Below, in pieces: positions 15,888 to 23,759 of a DNA stretch of 64,000 nucleotides. Every line of letters starts with the position of its first letter. Within the stretch, counting starts at the first letter, position 1. A program made the position numbers and the translations under genes. The DNA lies in the IMG/VR virus record IMGVR_UViG_3300044700_000345, positions 1 through 64,000 of that record; one strand, 5' to 3'. The notes beneath the pieces are model-generated. The model was given only the letters and a program-made list of their open reading frames with translations, made no database searches and had not been told where the DNA came from. The DNA comes from a virus.

Positions 15888-16652
15888 ATGCAGACAACTT
15901 TCCTTTGCGGATTTTGCGAGAAGACTTTTTTCCCTAATGACGCCGCCGCTGTGCGCTATCGCCTAAAACAAAAAGGTGTTGTGTACTGTTCAAAAGCTTG
16001 TGCTTTTTCAAAACACGGAGCGTTAAAACAATACCCAGGAGAATATTCTTCTTGGACCTCAATGAAGCAACGTTGCAACAATCCCAAGAACACACACTAC
16101 GCTCGATACGGAGGTCGCGGAATAAAGTGCGACGTAAGCTGGGAAAGGTTTGAAAACTTTCTTTTGGATATGGGAGAAAAACCTGACTCCAAAATGGAAA
16201 TAGAAAGAATTGACAATAATGGCAACTACTGCAAAGAAAACTGTTGTTGGGCAACACGAAAAGAACAGACACGTAACCGAGGGGGGAAACGAGCTACAAG
16301 ACTGTATACTTTTAATGACAAAACTATGTGTATTTCTGATTGGGCTAAAGAGATTGGCTTGACTCCTCAATCACTACAAAAACGATTGAACAAAGGATGG
16401 CCACTTGAGTTAGCACTTAACCCAGAAAAACGAGATGGAAACCCAAGCAAACGAGTTATCTGTAACGATCATCCAACCAAGGGCAAGAAGATACGTAGAG
16501 CAACTTCTAAATACATTACGGTAGACGGGGTTACCAAAACGTATAGTGAGTGGGAGTTGGAGAAAGGCCTAAGTAAAGGCCTAATATCCAAGCGTCTATC
16601 GCAAGGATGTACTCCCTATGAAGCCGTTATGAATATTGTTAAGAAACAATAG
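15888..16652 (+). CDS. HNH homing endonuclease with zinc fingers
   Basis: 254 residues. The N-terminus has a CGFCEKTF...YCSKAC zinc pair. The core reads YSSWTSMKQRCNNPKNTHYA, YGGRGIKCDVSW, then ERIDNNGNYCKENCCWATRK and EQTRNRGG, the well-known phage HNH/AP2-type endonuclease layout. The C-terminus contains two repeats of a short HTH-like unit (ISDWAKEIGLTPQSLQKRL; YSEWELEKGLSKGLISKRL) that probably bind DNA. It is inserted in plus orientation between minus-strand virion genes, with 57 nt and 5 nt to its neighbours, as expected of a mobile gene. A GC-rich hairpin lies at 15863-15878 just upstream. Confidence 0.85.
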   Translation: MQTTFLCGFCEKTFFPNDAAAVRYRLKQKGVVYCSKACAFSKHGALKQYPGEYSSWTSMKQRCNNPKNTHYARYGGRGIKCDVSWERFENFLLDMGEKPDSKMEIERIDNNGNYCKENCCWATRKEQTRNRGGKRATRLYTFNDKTMCISDWAKEIGLTPQSLQKRLNKGWPLELALNPEKRDGNPSKRVICNDHPTKGKKIRRATSKYITVDGVTKTYSEWELEKGLSKGLISKRLSQGCTPYEAVMNIVKKQ

Positions 16653-16657
16653 TCTTC

Positions 16658-16978
16658 TTAGCTAAACCCTTCCATCATCCCGTAAGCCTGATTAAACCCT
16701 GTAGGCACTTTCATCTTAGAGGTGGCAAGTGACTCAGGGTTTCTTTGTAAGTTTAGAAACCGTTGAAACTGGCTGGTTTTATCTTCTGTTTTTGATTCAA
16801 ACGGGCTAAGTTTATCAAATAACAAACTCATATAAGTTGTCTTGGGTGTACCAGAAAGGTCACCCAATGGACTTGGTAATGAGGCAAAGTTAGTGTAGCG
16901 AGAGCCACGAAGAAGTTCATTTACGTCTCCAGGGTTGTACTCACTTAGATATGTGGATCGATCACGTAAGCTAGCCAT
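16658..16978 (-). CDS. Small virion-arm protein, 106 aa
   Basis: Unrecognised; Ser/Leu/Pro-rich with no membrane segment. Its start overlaps the stop of the transglycosylase-like gene, so the two are coupled. Opposite orientation to the HNH gene that follows. Confidence 0.6.
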   Translation of the reverse strand: MASLRDRSTYLSEYNPGDVNELLRGSRYTNFASLPSPLGDLSGTPKTTYMSLLFDKLSPFESKTEDKTSQFQRFLNLQRNPESLATSKMKVPTGFNQAYGMMEGFS

Positions 16979-17676
16979 TATAGGAACATGCCAAGAAAAT
17001 CGTCAGGTAAGTCTTGAGGCCGGGGAGCATCATGAGAATAAGACATTAACCCCTGGAGAAGAGGATCAATACCTTGTTGTTGTTGTTGAGCCAAACGTGA
17101 GGCAATAACTTTCTTGATAATTAAATCTGCTAAGTTATTTCCCTTATCAATTTTTTCCGCAGTGGTTGTTTCAGTAGGTGCGCCAGGGAGCTGCGGGGGT
17201 GGTGGAGTTGCCATGGAATCCAAGGGATCTCCAAGGACACGTTGAGCGTTTGCATATAAATCTCCACCAGGCTTGAATCGCTTGGCGGCAGAGTTGACGG
17301 ACGTACCAAATGAATCCTTGTCATTTAAAGATGCGTTTGGATTTCCACGAAGGACAGTTGCATATGCTCTTTCAATACCCATTCCAGGTTTAAAACCTCG
17401 GTCTTGAAAATATTGAAGAACTTTAGGTATTTGTCCGGTACGAGTTTGCGGCCCTTGGATACCGTACTTCTGTTGTTCGCTTTGTCCAAATTGAATAAGG
17501 CCTTTGTGCCTACCGCCAGCGCCGCCAACCTTATTTGGATCCATGTTGAAGCCTGATTCCAAGGAAAGGAATCCGCCAAATTGATAGGGATCAAGGCCTA
17601 AGTTTTTGGCTGCATCAAAAATTGCCTGACGATCAGTAGCAGGCAGGGTTCCAATACGAGCTTTGGGAGTAGCCAT
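16978..17676 (-). CDS. Lytic-transglycosylase-like virion protein
   Basis: 232 residues. Residues 10-130 follow the SLT/lysozyme-fold outline: NLGLDPYQFGGFLSLESGFN with the probable catalytic Glu in SLESGF, then GGRHKGLIQFGQS and QYFQDRGFKPGMGIERAYA. Such proteins open peptidoglycan during genome entry. The C-terminal 90 residues are Pro/Gln-rich and probably disordered (Gln run near 203), like ejected proteins. It is cotranscribed with the 106-residue gene and preceded by a small secreted-type peptide. Confidence 0.7.
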   Translation of the reverse strand: MATPKARIGTLPATDRQAIFDAAKNLGLDPYQFGGFLSLESGFNMDPNKVGGAGGRHKGLIQFGQSEQQKYGIQGPQTRTGQIPKVLQYFQDRGFKPGMGIERAYATVLRGNPNASLNDKDSFGTSVNSAAKRFKPGGDLYANAQRVLGDPLDSMATPPPPQLPGAPTETTTAEKIDKGNNLADLIIKKVIASRLAQQQQQGIDPLLQGLMSYSHDAPRPQDLPDDFLGMFL

Positions 17677-17692
17677 GATTGCTTGTTTATTA

Positions 17693-17812
17693 TTAACTTT
17701 CTCCTACCCAATTTGACGCTGCCTGGAGTGCCGGAGAGAATACGGCTTGTAGCGTTACGATAACGCTAAGTTTGGCAATAAGGCGACGTACAAAGTTTGG
17801 GCAAAGAATCAT
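17693..17812 (-). CDS. Putative small secreted/membrane peptide, 39 aa
   Basis: ATG at 17810-17812, TAA at 17693-17695. The sequence has a basic start (RRLIAK), a hydrophobic stretch SVIVTLQAVFSPAL and an A-x-A type end (ALQAAS), the outline of a signal peptide with almost no mature part. It lies in the 229-nt gap between the 481- and 232-residue virion genes and ends 16 nt before the latter. It could be a real lysis-type micropeptide or a leader; nothing else was seen in this gap. Confidence 0.4.
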   Translation of the reverse strand: MILCPNFVRRLIAKLSVIVTLQAVFSPALQAASNWVGES

Positions 17813-17905
17813 GAGACTTTAGCGACAACATTGGCTTCCGTGCTCCAAGGAGCAATGCCAGTTGGAGCCCACAAGAACTGTAGGCTGGCTTTAGTCTACC
17901 AAAGG

Positions 17906-19351
17906 TTATTTCTTGGGGTAGGCTTGCATGAATTTGGAGAACAACCCAATATCTACCTTGTCGGGATTAAATCCCGGATAGTTGGATAGCAGATCTGTTA
18001 TAGGTGCACCAGGAACTTGGAAGCCTGATTGCAGTGCTTCTATTGGGAAAGGTGTTGGTGTAACTGAAGGAGGCGGCGTAAACGATAGTTGGGTAGGCGG
18101 TTGAAAACCAATGTTTGCTACACTGCCTGCAAGGGTATTTTGAATTGCACCAAATCCTGATTGGCCTGGCCGAACTTTACTTGCAAGATCGTTCTTGCTA
18201 CCAGGACCATACTTCTTGGCCCAAATAGCCATACCCATGTCCTGAGCAGTTTGTGCGGCACCAGGTAATGGTCCAGAAGCTGGATTGTAACCTTGTAAAG
18301 ATTGACGAGCAAGCTCTGCTTGATCCGAGTAGCTAATTGGCAGACTAGGATTTTGTTTAGCTTGTTGAGCAGCGCTAGAGCGTTCAGCTTGGTAGGCACG
18401 TTCTGCTGCTGCGCCACCAGGAGGAGGGGGAAGTGTGGGAGCAGGCGGGGCTGTACGAGGCTGAGCTTGGTTTGAAATATTTGTTTGCGGAGGAGCTCCT
18501 GGAGTAGTGGGTAAATTAGCACCAAATAATTTATTAAAACTTTCAGGTGATTGAAACCCATAATCTTTGCCTGCCCATCTCAAGCTACCGTCTCTATTTT
18601 TAATGTTGGGATCTCCGGCTTGAGATTGACGCCAATATTCCGGCCTGCCCCTGTGAGTTACTATATTTCGAGCCTCTTGTGCATCAGTAAGTCCAAGAGG
18701 GTTATACATATCATTTGCAGCAATGGCGGCTACAACTCCCAAAGGCGTGAGGCCTCCTAGGGTAAGGGCACTCTGTAGAGTCGCTTGATTTTTTGCGCCA
18801 ATAGGCAATAAGTTTACCGCCGCTCCTGCTGCAGAATTTTTTAAATTAACAGGATTTAAAGGGTTGAATGCTTTACCAATTTTGCCAAGCGCAGTACCAG
18901 GTGTCCTGGTGGCAAAAGGATTTAATGCTGTAGGCAATGCACCTTCGAGTCTTTGGAGACCGCCTTGTACGCCTTGCTGAATTGATCCAATTGAAGGACC
19001 TGCAGCTCGGCCCAGGATATTGGTTATACCACGTCCAGTATCTACTGCAGCGCCTAAGGCATTTCGTGCATTGGTTAGGCCTGTGCGGGTTGCATTGTAA
19101 ATGCGCTCATCAATGAATGGCGCTTGAGGCGGATACGGAAGATTTGCTGCTGGATTAAAACGAACAGAGAGAGGTGATGGGGAAATAGCATTTGGCAGTT
19201 GCTGACCAATACGTGCTGCACCAGGGGGAAGTTGCCTGGTGGCACTGGGTACCGACCCGAAACCACGAGAAATTGCATTAGTAATTTGCTGGGCACTGCC
19301 AGGTAGCTGCCTCAGCAAGCTGTTGATACCACCAAAGTTAAAATCAGCCAT
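17906..19351 (-). CDS. Pro/Ala/Gln-rich virion protein, 481 aa
   Basis: Low-complexity N- and C-terminal thirds (Pro-rich near residues 290-330 and 400-440) around a more ordered middle, with one hydrophobic stretch near residues 195-220 (LTLGGLTPLGVVAAIAAND). No enzyme motif. It overlaps the next upstream gene by 1 nt. The mix of disordered and weakly hydrophobic segments fits internal, ejected virion proteins, but that is inference. Confidence 0.6.
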   Translation of the reverse strand: MADFNFGGINSLLRQLPGSAQQITNAISRGFGSVPSATRQLPPGAARIGQQLPNAISPSPLSVRFNPAANLPYPPQAPFIDERIYNATRTGLTNARNALGAAVDTGRGITNILGRAAGPSIGSIQQGVQGGLQRLEGALPTALNPFATRTPGTALGKIGKAFNPLNPVNLKNSAAGAAVNLLPIGAKNQATLQSALTLGGLTPLGVVAAIAANDMYNPLGLTDAQEARNIVTHRGRPEYWRQSQAGDPNIKNRDGSLRWAGKDYGFQSPESFNKLFGANLPTTPGAPPQTNISNQAQPRTAPPAPTLPPPPGGAAAERAYQAERSSAAQQAKQNPSLPISYSDQAELARQSLQGYNPASGPLPGAAQTAQDMGMAIWAKKYGPGSKNDLASKVRPGQSGFGAIQNTLAGSVANIGFQPPTQLSFTPPPSVTPTPFPIEALQSGFQVPGAPITDLLSNYPGFNPDKVDIGLFSKFMQAYPKK

Positions 19352-19812
19352 TACCTGTTAAATTGGCGAAGGAACATGCGGGTGCCAACACCTGCGTCGG
19401 CTGGGCCAGGGAGTGCCTGGATGAATTCTGCACCAGAACGCTCGTAACGATAACGTGCCTGATACGGATCTTTGTAGTTTGGGACGTAAAGAATGTTGGC
19501 TAGACGATTTGTCTCATAGAGATAAATCTCATCCCATACCTTAAGAGCTTCTTTTGCATTACTGGAACGAATCGTACGATCAACGTCGCCAGCAATACTT
19601 TCAAGTCTTGTGGAAGGAGATGTTGCAACCTCAGTCTTTTTCTCTGCTGTATCACAGCGTCCAATTTGAATAATGATCTTGTCGTAAAAGTAAGAATCGG
19701 GAATTGTGTTTATGGATTCTTCTAAGCGGGCGTAGTCGCCTGCTGGGACGGATACTACAAAATACCCCAGGTGATACCTGACTCTACTTTTGTCAAAATC
19801 GCTTAACTGCAC
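19351..19812 (-). CDS. Virion-arm protein, 153 aa, possible head-tail connector
   Basis: A compact mixed alpha/beta protein with no repeats, Tyr- and Arg-rich near the end (YKDPYQARYRYERSGAEF). Size and position between capsid and tail-type genes would suit a head-completion or connector protein, but no family was recognised. Directly coupled to the 481-residue gene. A TATAAT box lies at about 19838-19843 on the minus strand. Confidence 0.55.
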   Translation of the reverse strand: MQLSDFDKSRVRYHLGYFVVSVPAGDYARLEESINTIPDSYFYDKIIIQIGRCDTAEKKTEVATSPSTRLESIAGDVDRTIRSSNAKEALKVWDEIYLYETNRLANILYVPNYKDPYQARYRYERSGAEFIQALPGPADAGVGTRMFLRQFNR

Positions 19813-19851
19813 TTATGAGATTCTTTGTTCTTTTATTATAAAAGACAACAA

Positions 19852-20565
19852 TCAACTTAAGGACAACATTGACGGATTCAATATCTTGTCTTCATATGGG
19901 TTAATACCAGAATTCATAAAGCTAGTTAAAAAGTCTTGAGGTTTTTTGGGCGTTAATTTCTGTTCAAGCATTGACCCAATAAGTTGCTCTGTTAGTGTTG
20001 GTTGCTTTTCTTGCTGACCAAAGATTGTAGCAAGAATTTTGTTAGCTGCGTTCTCAATAGCATTTTGATCAGAAGTTGAAGAAGTAGTTTGTGGTGGTGT
20101 TTTTCCAGGGAAATTTGCTTCTTTACCTAATGATTGCAAATGGGCTACCCCAATTTCGTATCGTTTATCAGGAGTAATAAAAACCCCTTGATTACCAAAG
20201 CCAGCTTGATTTGCTCTTGGAATATATTGTCCTCCTTCCGATACAAATTTTACGGGCGTTCCACGGGGGCCAGCCACGTCCCAACCTTTATGGTCACTAG
20301 ATGCGCCCCCAGTAGGTGCCGTCCTGGGGCCATAATCAGAAGTAAGGGATAGACCGGTTTCTGGATTAAACTCAAGGCTTCCTTTTTTACTTTTCCTAAT
20401 TAATGGAATTTCATTTTGGCCTACGCGATAACCAGTGAGTAGATGCTTAAATAATGCCGGGTCTTTATATTCATTTGTTTGAAGATCCCTTACGGAAAAA
20501 TGCCCATGAACACCGGTAGAAATGCCAGTGTCTCCCAGACCACCAATATAGTATTTTTGCGCCAT
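19852..20565 (-). CDS. M23 (LytM-type) metallopeptidase, circularly permuted
   Basis: 237 residues. The zinc motifs of M23 peptidases are present but in permuted order. First comes GDTGISTGVHGHFSVR with the HxH pair at residues 20-22, normally the last motif. Then SDYGPRTAP and HKGWD (His92, Asp96), normally the first, with RGTPVKF after it. Then GVAHL (His142), normally between them. The C-terminal 85 residues are helical and Gln-rich. M23 enzymes cut peptide cross-links in peptidoglycan; here it is probably virion-borne for entry. A terminator separates it from the HhH gene upstream. Confidence 0.75.
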   Translation of the reverse strand: MAQKYYIGGLGDTGISTGVHGHFSVRDLQTNEYKDPALFKHLLTGYRVGQNEIPLIRKSKKGSLEFNPETGLSLTSDYGPRTAPTGGASSDHKGWDVAGPRGTPVKFVSEGGQYIPRANQAGFGNQGVFITPDKRYEIGVAHLQSLGKEANFPGKTPPQTTSSTSDQNAIENAANKILATIFGQQEKQPTLTEQLIGSMLEQKLTPKKPQDFLTSFMNSGINPYEDKILNPSMLSLS

Positions 20566-20593
20566 TAGAAACCTGTATTGATTTATTTTAAGA

Positions 20594-20623
20594 TGAAAAA
20601 ACCCCGTCGAATTTGACGGGGTT
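20594..20623 (-). terminator. Rho-independent terminator, minus strand
   Basis: AACCCCGTC (20600-20608) and GACGGGGTT (20615-20623) form a 9-bp stem with a 6-nt loop; the flanking A run gives a U tract on the minus strand. It ends the capsid-gene transcript just after the HhH gene. Confidence 0.85.
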
Positions 20624-20632
20624 AGAAGTTAT

Positions 20633-21043
20633 TTAAACTCGGATTAGGTCTGCCGCCAAAACTGAATCCCAGTCAATTCGCTTGATCTGTTTGAGCTGGT
20701 CAAGACTGTTGAATTTTTCCCCCGATAAGGACATCTGGAGATCTTTAATCTCTCTGGCAGTCTTGAGACCAATACCCTTGATGTGATCAGCGATCATCTG
20801 GGCGGTTGCAGCATTGACGTTTAATCGTGTATCAGGAGGAAACTTACGAGGTTCTTCTTGAGAAGCTCGATCTTTTATCTGAAGAGTTTGCACCTTCTTG
20901 GTTGCAGTCTCATCAGGTGTAAGTTCCGTCTTGTAAGCAGTGTAAAGGCGACCGTCCTGATCTTCGACCATGAACCAATCGCCATTATCCCATTCGCTTA
21001 CAATCTTGACACGAGCACCGGTTTTACGATGTTGGTAAAGCAT
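20633..21043 (-). CDS. Helix-hairpin-helix DNA-binding protein in the capsid operon
   Basis: 136 residues. The N-terminal 45 residues look like a small beta domain (KTGARVKIVSEWDNGDWFMV). The C-terminal part is a ComEA-type HhH: LNVNAATAQMIADHIKGIGL, TAREIKDL and a second hairpin near LDQLKQIKRID. HhH motifs bind DNA backbones without sequence preference. It is the last gene before the terminator in the capsid transcript, so it may sit in the head and contact packaged DNA. A 9-bp stem-loop lies directly before its start. Confidence 0.75.
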   Translation of the reverse strand: MLYQHRKTGARVKIVSEWDNGDWFMVEDQDGRLYTAYKTELTPDETATKKVQTLQIKDRASQEEPRKFPPDTRLNVNAATAQMIADHIKGIGLKTAREIKDLQMSLSGEKFNSLDQLKQIKRIDWDSVLAADLIRV

Positions 21044-21044
21044 A

Positions 21045-21072
21045 GGAACCAGAAGTTTTGTTATCTGGTTCC
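21045..21072 (-). promoter_or_regulatory. 9-bp stem-loop at the start of the HhH gene
   Basis: GGAACCAGA (21045-21053) pairs perfectly with TCTGGTTCC (21064-21072). On the minus strand the stem ends 1 nt before the ATG and covers the ribosome-binding region. There is no U tract, so translation control or mRNA processing after the abundant coat genes is more likely than termination. Confidence 0.55.
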
Positions 21073-21084
21073 AGTGTAACCTAA

Positions 21085-21921
21085 TCAGCTAACAGTGCGG
21101 TTGTTAAGGTAAGATTCGATATCTTCGTAACTGGGAGCGTCATCCGGACGAACGTAGCACACTTCAACAACCAGGTAACCAGTGCGTCCTGCAGCAACAT
21201 CAGCATCAGAAATGTACACACCACCAGAAGTGGAAGTGTCATTAGGAGCGCCTTTAGCAAACACACCAAGAGTAGTGGAAGCAGTAACGGGATAACGAGA
21301 AATGGTACCAGAACCAACACCAGAGATAGCGGGAACGCCAGTACTGGTAATGAAAGGGTTAGTACCAAAACCTTGCGTACCGCCAGCAAAATAAATCTTG
21401 GCAGCAGCATCACCAGAGACCGTAGAGGTCATGTTGGCTTGAATCGAGCCTTCAGCAACACCGGAAAAAGCAACGCCAGTGGCGGCAGCAGTAGTACCGA
21501 TGTTACGTCCAAACGAAATGATGTTACCGGTAGCAGCATACACACCGGAAGCGGTGCGGCCATCACCCCAGCCAGAAGCCACGGAGATCGCAGTGCGATA
21601 CACATAAGCAGGCTGTGTGGCGCTACCAGAAATCACCATGCCTGTGATGTCGGTACGGGTGTCGTCCTGCCGGTAAGGCGAAGGAACAATCACGCTCATA
21701 AAAGCGCCGCTAGAGGTAGCGTTACCTGAGGCCCAGGTTACGGGTACATAGCCACGTTGCTGAAAGTAACGGTAACCAGGAACAGCCAACACGGAAGTGG
21801 GGCCACCTTTAGAAGAATCGTTGGTACCATCAGCGGGGTTAGCGTCAATGTTTTTGTACCAACCATTAAGAGCATTACTCCAGTTACCTGGATAGATCTT
21901 TTTAGCAGACAAGTAGGTCAT
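21085..21921 (-). CDS. Second major coat or decoration-type virion protein, 278 aa
   Basis: Gly/Ala/Ser/Thr-rich beta protein directly downstream of the major capsid gene. A strong Shine-Dalgarno AGGAGAAATAA precedes the ATG. Codon choice is narrow and more GC-rich than in neighbouring genes, as in highly expressed genes. The C-terminal segment GYLVVEVCYVRPDDAPSYED resembles ends of capsid-decoration or tail-tube-like proteins. No family was named with confidence. Several long open frames on the opposite strand are a by-product of this codon bias. Confidence 0.7.
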   Translation of the reverse strand: MTYLSAKKIYPGNWSNALNGWYKNIDANPADGTNDSSKGGPTSVLAVPGYRYFQQRGYVPVTWASGNATSSGAFMSVIVPSPYRQDDTRTDITGMVISGSATQPAYVYRTAISVASGWGDGRTASGVYAATGNIISFGRNIGTTAAATGVAFSGVAEGSIQANMTSTVSGDAAAKIYFAGGTQGFGTNPFITSTGVPAISGVGSGTISRYPVTASTTLGVFAKGAPNDTSTSGGVYISDADVAAGRTGYLVVEVCYVRPDDAPSYEDIESYLNNRTVS

Positions 21922-21959
21922 TTATTTCTCCTATGAGATTTGAGGTTTAGGTATAATTA

Positions 21960-23123
21960 TCAGATGTTGCCGTCATCAGAGACGTAGCTGAATGCAGTGG
22001 TAACAAAATCCTTGTTGAGGATTTCAAAACCAGCGTACAGTTGCCAGATCAAGATGATAAAGCGGCTGAAGTCATCGTTGTTATTGATGAGCACCTGAGC
22101 GTTAGGACCGCCGATACCGACGCCAATAGCTTGAGGACCAAAGAAATAACCTTGAGCAACTTCTTGGCTGGTAAAAGTGGAACCAGTGTCAAAAGATGTG
22201 CTGATATTCTTGGTCGGAAAGTTAGTCGACTCGAAGAACTTAACGCCTTCAAACTGCACACCAGTAGGCATGACAGGTTCACCAGCAAGGAAGTAACCTT
22301 GGCCGGCTTGAGGACCCTGGAAGAAGCTGGCGTTGTTAGGCATCATGGGGTTACCCATGTACATGCCTTGACCAGGATTACCAGCGTAACGAGCGATCTC
22401 GCGGAAGTCAGTATCACGACGCAGGTGCATCATGAAGGTAGGATCGCAAATGCAACGATACAGACCATCGGAATAGGTCGGTACGTTACGCTTACGCAGG
22501 TCCTTAACAATATTCAACAGGTCAGTACGCACCTGGAACTGTTGGACGTCAGCGGTGTACTCAGCAGTGGTATAAGAAACAGAGCCGTTAGAGGCTTTAG
22601 TCTTATTGCCAGGGAAGTAGTAACCACCTTGAGTGGTGTCAGCTTTACCGTTAGCTTCAGCTTTGGACAGCTCGTCAATAAAGACGCGGTCACGCCAACG
22701 ACGATAGTCATCAAGCAGCGTCAAGCTACCGATTGACTGGTGGAACATATTGAGGTTACCTGAGTCCAGCAGCATGCGCTGGGCAGTGATCAGGGTCTCA
22801 CGAGCAATCTTAAAGGTCGAAGGCTGGGTAGGATCGCCGGGGTCAGCAGGACCGGTGTATTCCTTAAGCACCACCAGGACTTTCTCCTTGGTGATGTTAC
22901 GGCTATTGGCAGTACCAATAGTTTGGTCGGCAATACGCTCGCGGGCGTCCTTAGTACCAGGGGAACCCCAGAACTTGTAGCGGTCTAGCTGAACGGTTTG
23001 ACCAGGTTGGCGAGTAAAGTCGTGGACGACCACGGGCTCTACAGCCATCTCAGCAATGTAGGCAGGGTGAGGACGGTAAAGTTCCGCACCAAGAATCTTC
23101 GGGAAATCGTTATCAAGAAACAC
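21960..23123 (-). CDS. Major capsid protein, HK97 fold (N4-gp56-like)
   Basis: 387 residues, GTG start with GGAGGA 9-10 nt upstream. Segments typical of HK97-fold capsids of the N4-gp56 group are visible: an N-terminal arm, VHDFTRQPGQTVQLDRYKFW, TKEKVLVVLKEYTGP, a long spine-like helix ARETLITAQRMLLDS, a P-domain with YSDGLYRCICDPTFMMHLRR and a C-terminal A-domain EGVKFFESTNFPTKN. Position after portal and scaffold and the biased codon use agree. It forms the icosahedral shell. Confidence 0.88.
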   Translation of the reverse strand: MFLDNDFPKILGAELYRPHPAYIAEMAVEPVVVHDFTRQPGQTVQLDRYKFWGSPGTKDARERIADQTIGTANSRNITKEKVLVVLKEYTGPADPGDPTQPSTFKIARETLITAQRMLLDSGNLNMFHQSIGSLTLLDDYRRWRDRVFIDELSKAEANGKADTTQGGYYFPGNKTKASNGSVSYTTAEYTADVQQFQVRTDLLNIVKDLRKRNVPTYSDGLYRCICDPTFMMHLRRDTDFREIARYAGNPGQGMYMGNPMMPNNASFFQGPQAGQGYFLAGEPVMPTGVQFEGVKFFESTNFPTKNISTSFDTGSTFTSQEVAQGYFFGPQAIGVGIGGPNAQVLINNNDDFSRFIILIWQLYAGFEILNKDFVTTAFSYVSDDGNI

Positions 23124-23225
23124 TTTGCTCTATCCTCCAGGATCGCAGAAATTTATCGGGGGAAAGATTTAGACACTTACATGTCTTATCTATCACACAT
23201 TTTAGCAGTGGGTAATTTATTATGC

Positions 23226-23756
23226 TTAAACGTATTGCATAGTAGGCGTCTTATAACGAGCGCCTATTGAATTACTGGAGCCATAAGACTCAGGATCCAT
23301 AGGTGCCTGTTGTTGGAAACCAGGCATTCCCATGGCACCTGGAATAGCACCAAGGGCAACACCACCTAATCCGGCAAGCGCTGCAGACCCAGGAACTAGG
23401 CCTCCCGCCATTACCTTTCCAAGGTTACGTGGTGTAATACGATCAGCAACATTGCCTGCAGCACCAGAAAGGTCTAGCAAGGCCTCTGAAACTAGATCAT
23501 TCTTTGCTCCATAACTAGAACGAGACAGACTATCTTCTGCCCGGCCAAGTAAGTTTTGAGTTTGTTGTGCAAGCTCTGGGCCATACTTACCGGCCAAGGC
23601 AAATTTTCGAGCACCAAGTAAACCAGCGGCGCCGCCAAGGGTACCGCCAATTCCTGCAAGAGCAACAGAACCTGGATCTTCGCCTTGGGAAAGGGCGTAC
23701 CCACCAGCCGCTAAACCAGCAATACCGGGCACACCAGTATTAAGACGTAAGCGCAT
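23226..23756 (-). CDS. Gly/Ala-rich hydrophobic virion protein, 176 aa
   Basis: Two hydrophobic Gly/Ala stretches (residues about 8-45 and 118-145) flank a polar helix (QQTQNLLGRAEDSLSRSS). The sequence KYGPELAQQTQ... and GlxxG repeats are like glycine-zipper segments that insert into membranes. It lies between the scaffold candidate and the capsid gene, separated from the latter by 102 nt. Possibly an internal virion or maturation protein; function unknown. Confidence 0.55.
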   Translation of the reverse strand: MRLRLNTGVPGIAGLAAGGYALSQGEDPGSVALAGIGGTLGGAAGLLGARKFALAGKYGPELAQQTQNLLGRAEDSLSRSSYGAKNDLVSEALLDLSGAAGNVADRITPRNLGKVMAGGLVPGSAALAGLGGVALGAIPGAMGMPGFQQQAPMDPESYGSSNSIGARYKTPTMQYV

Positions 23757-23759
23757 GAC

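Noticed and set aside
22041-22736. 231-codon open frame on the plus strand within the major capsid gene
   Set aside because: It mirrors the biased codon use of the capsid gene, has no start signal and no plausible protein composition. The same holds for frames opposite 21085-21921.
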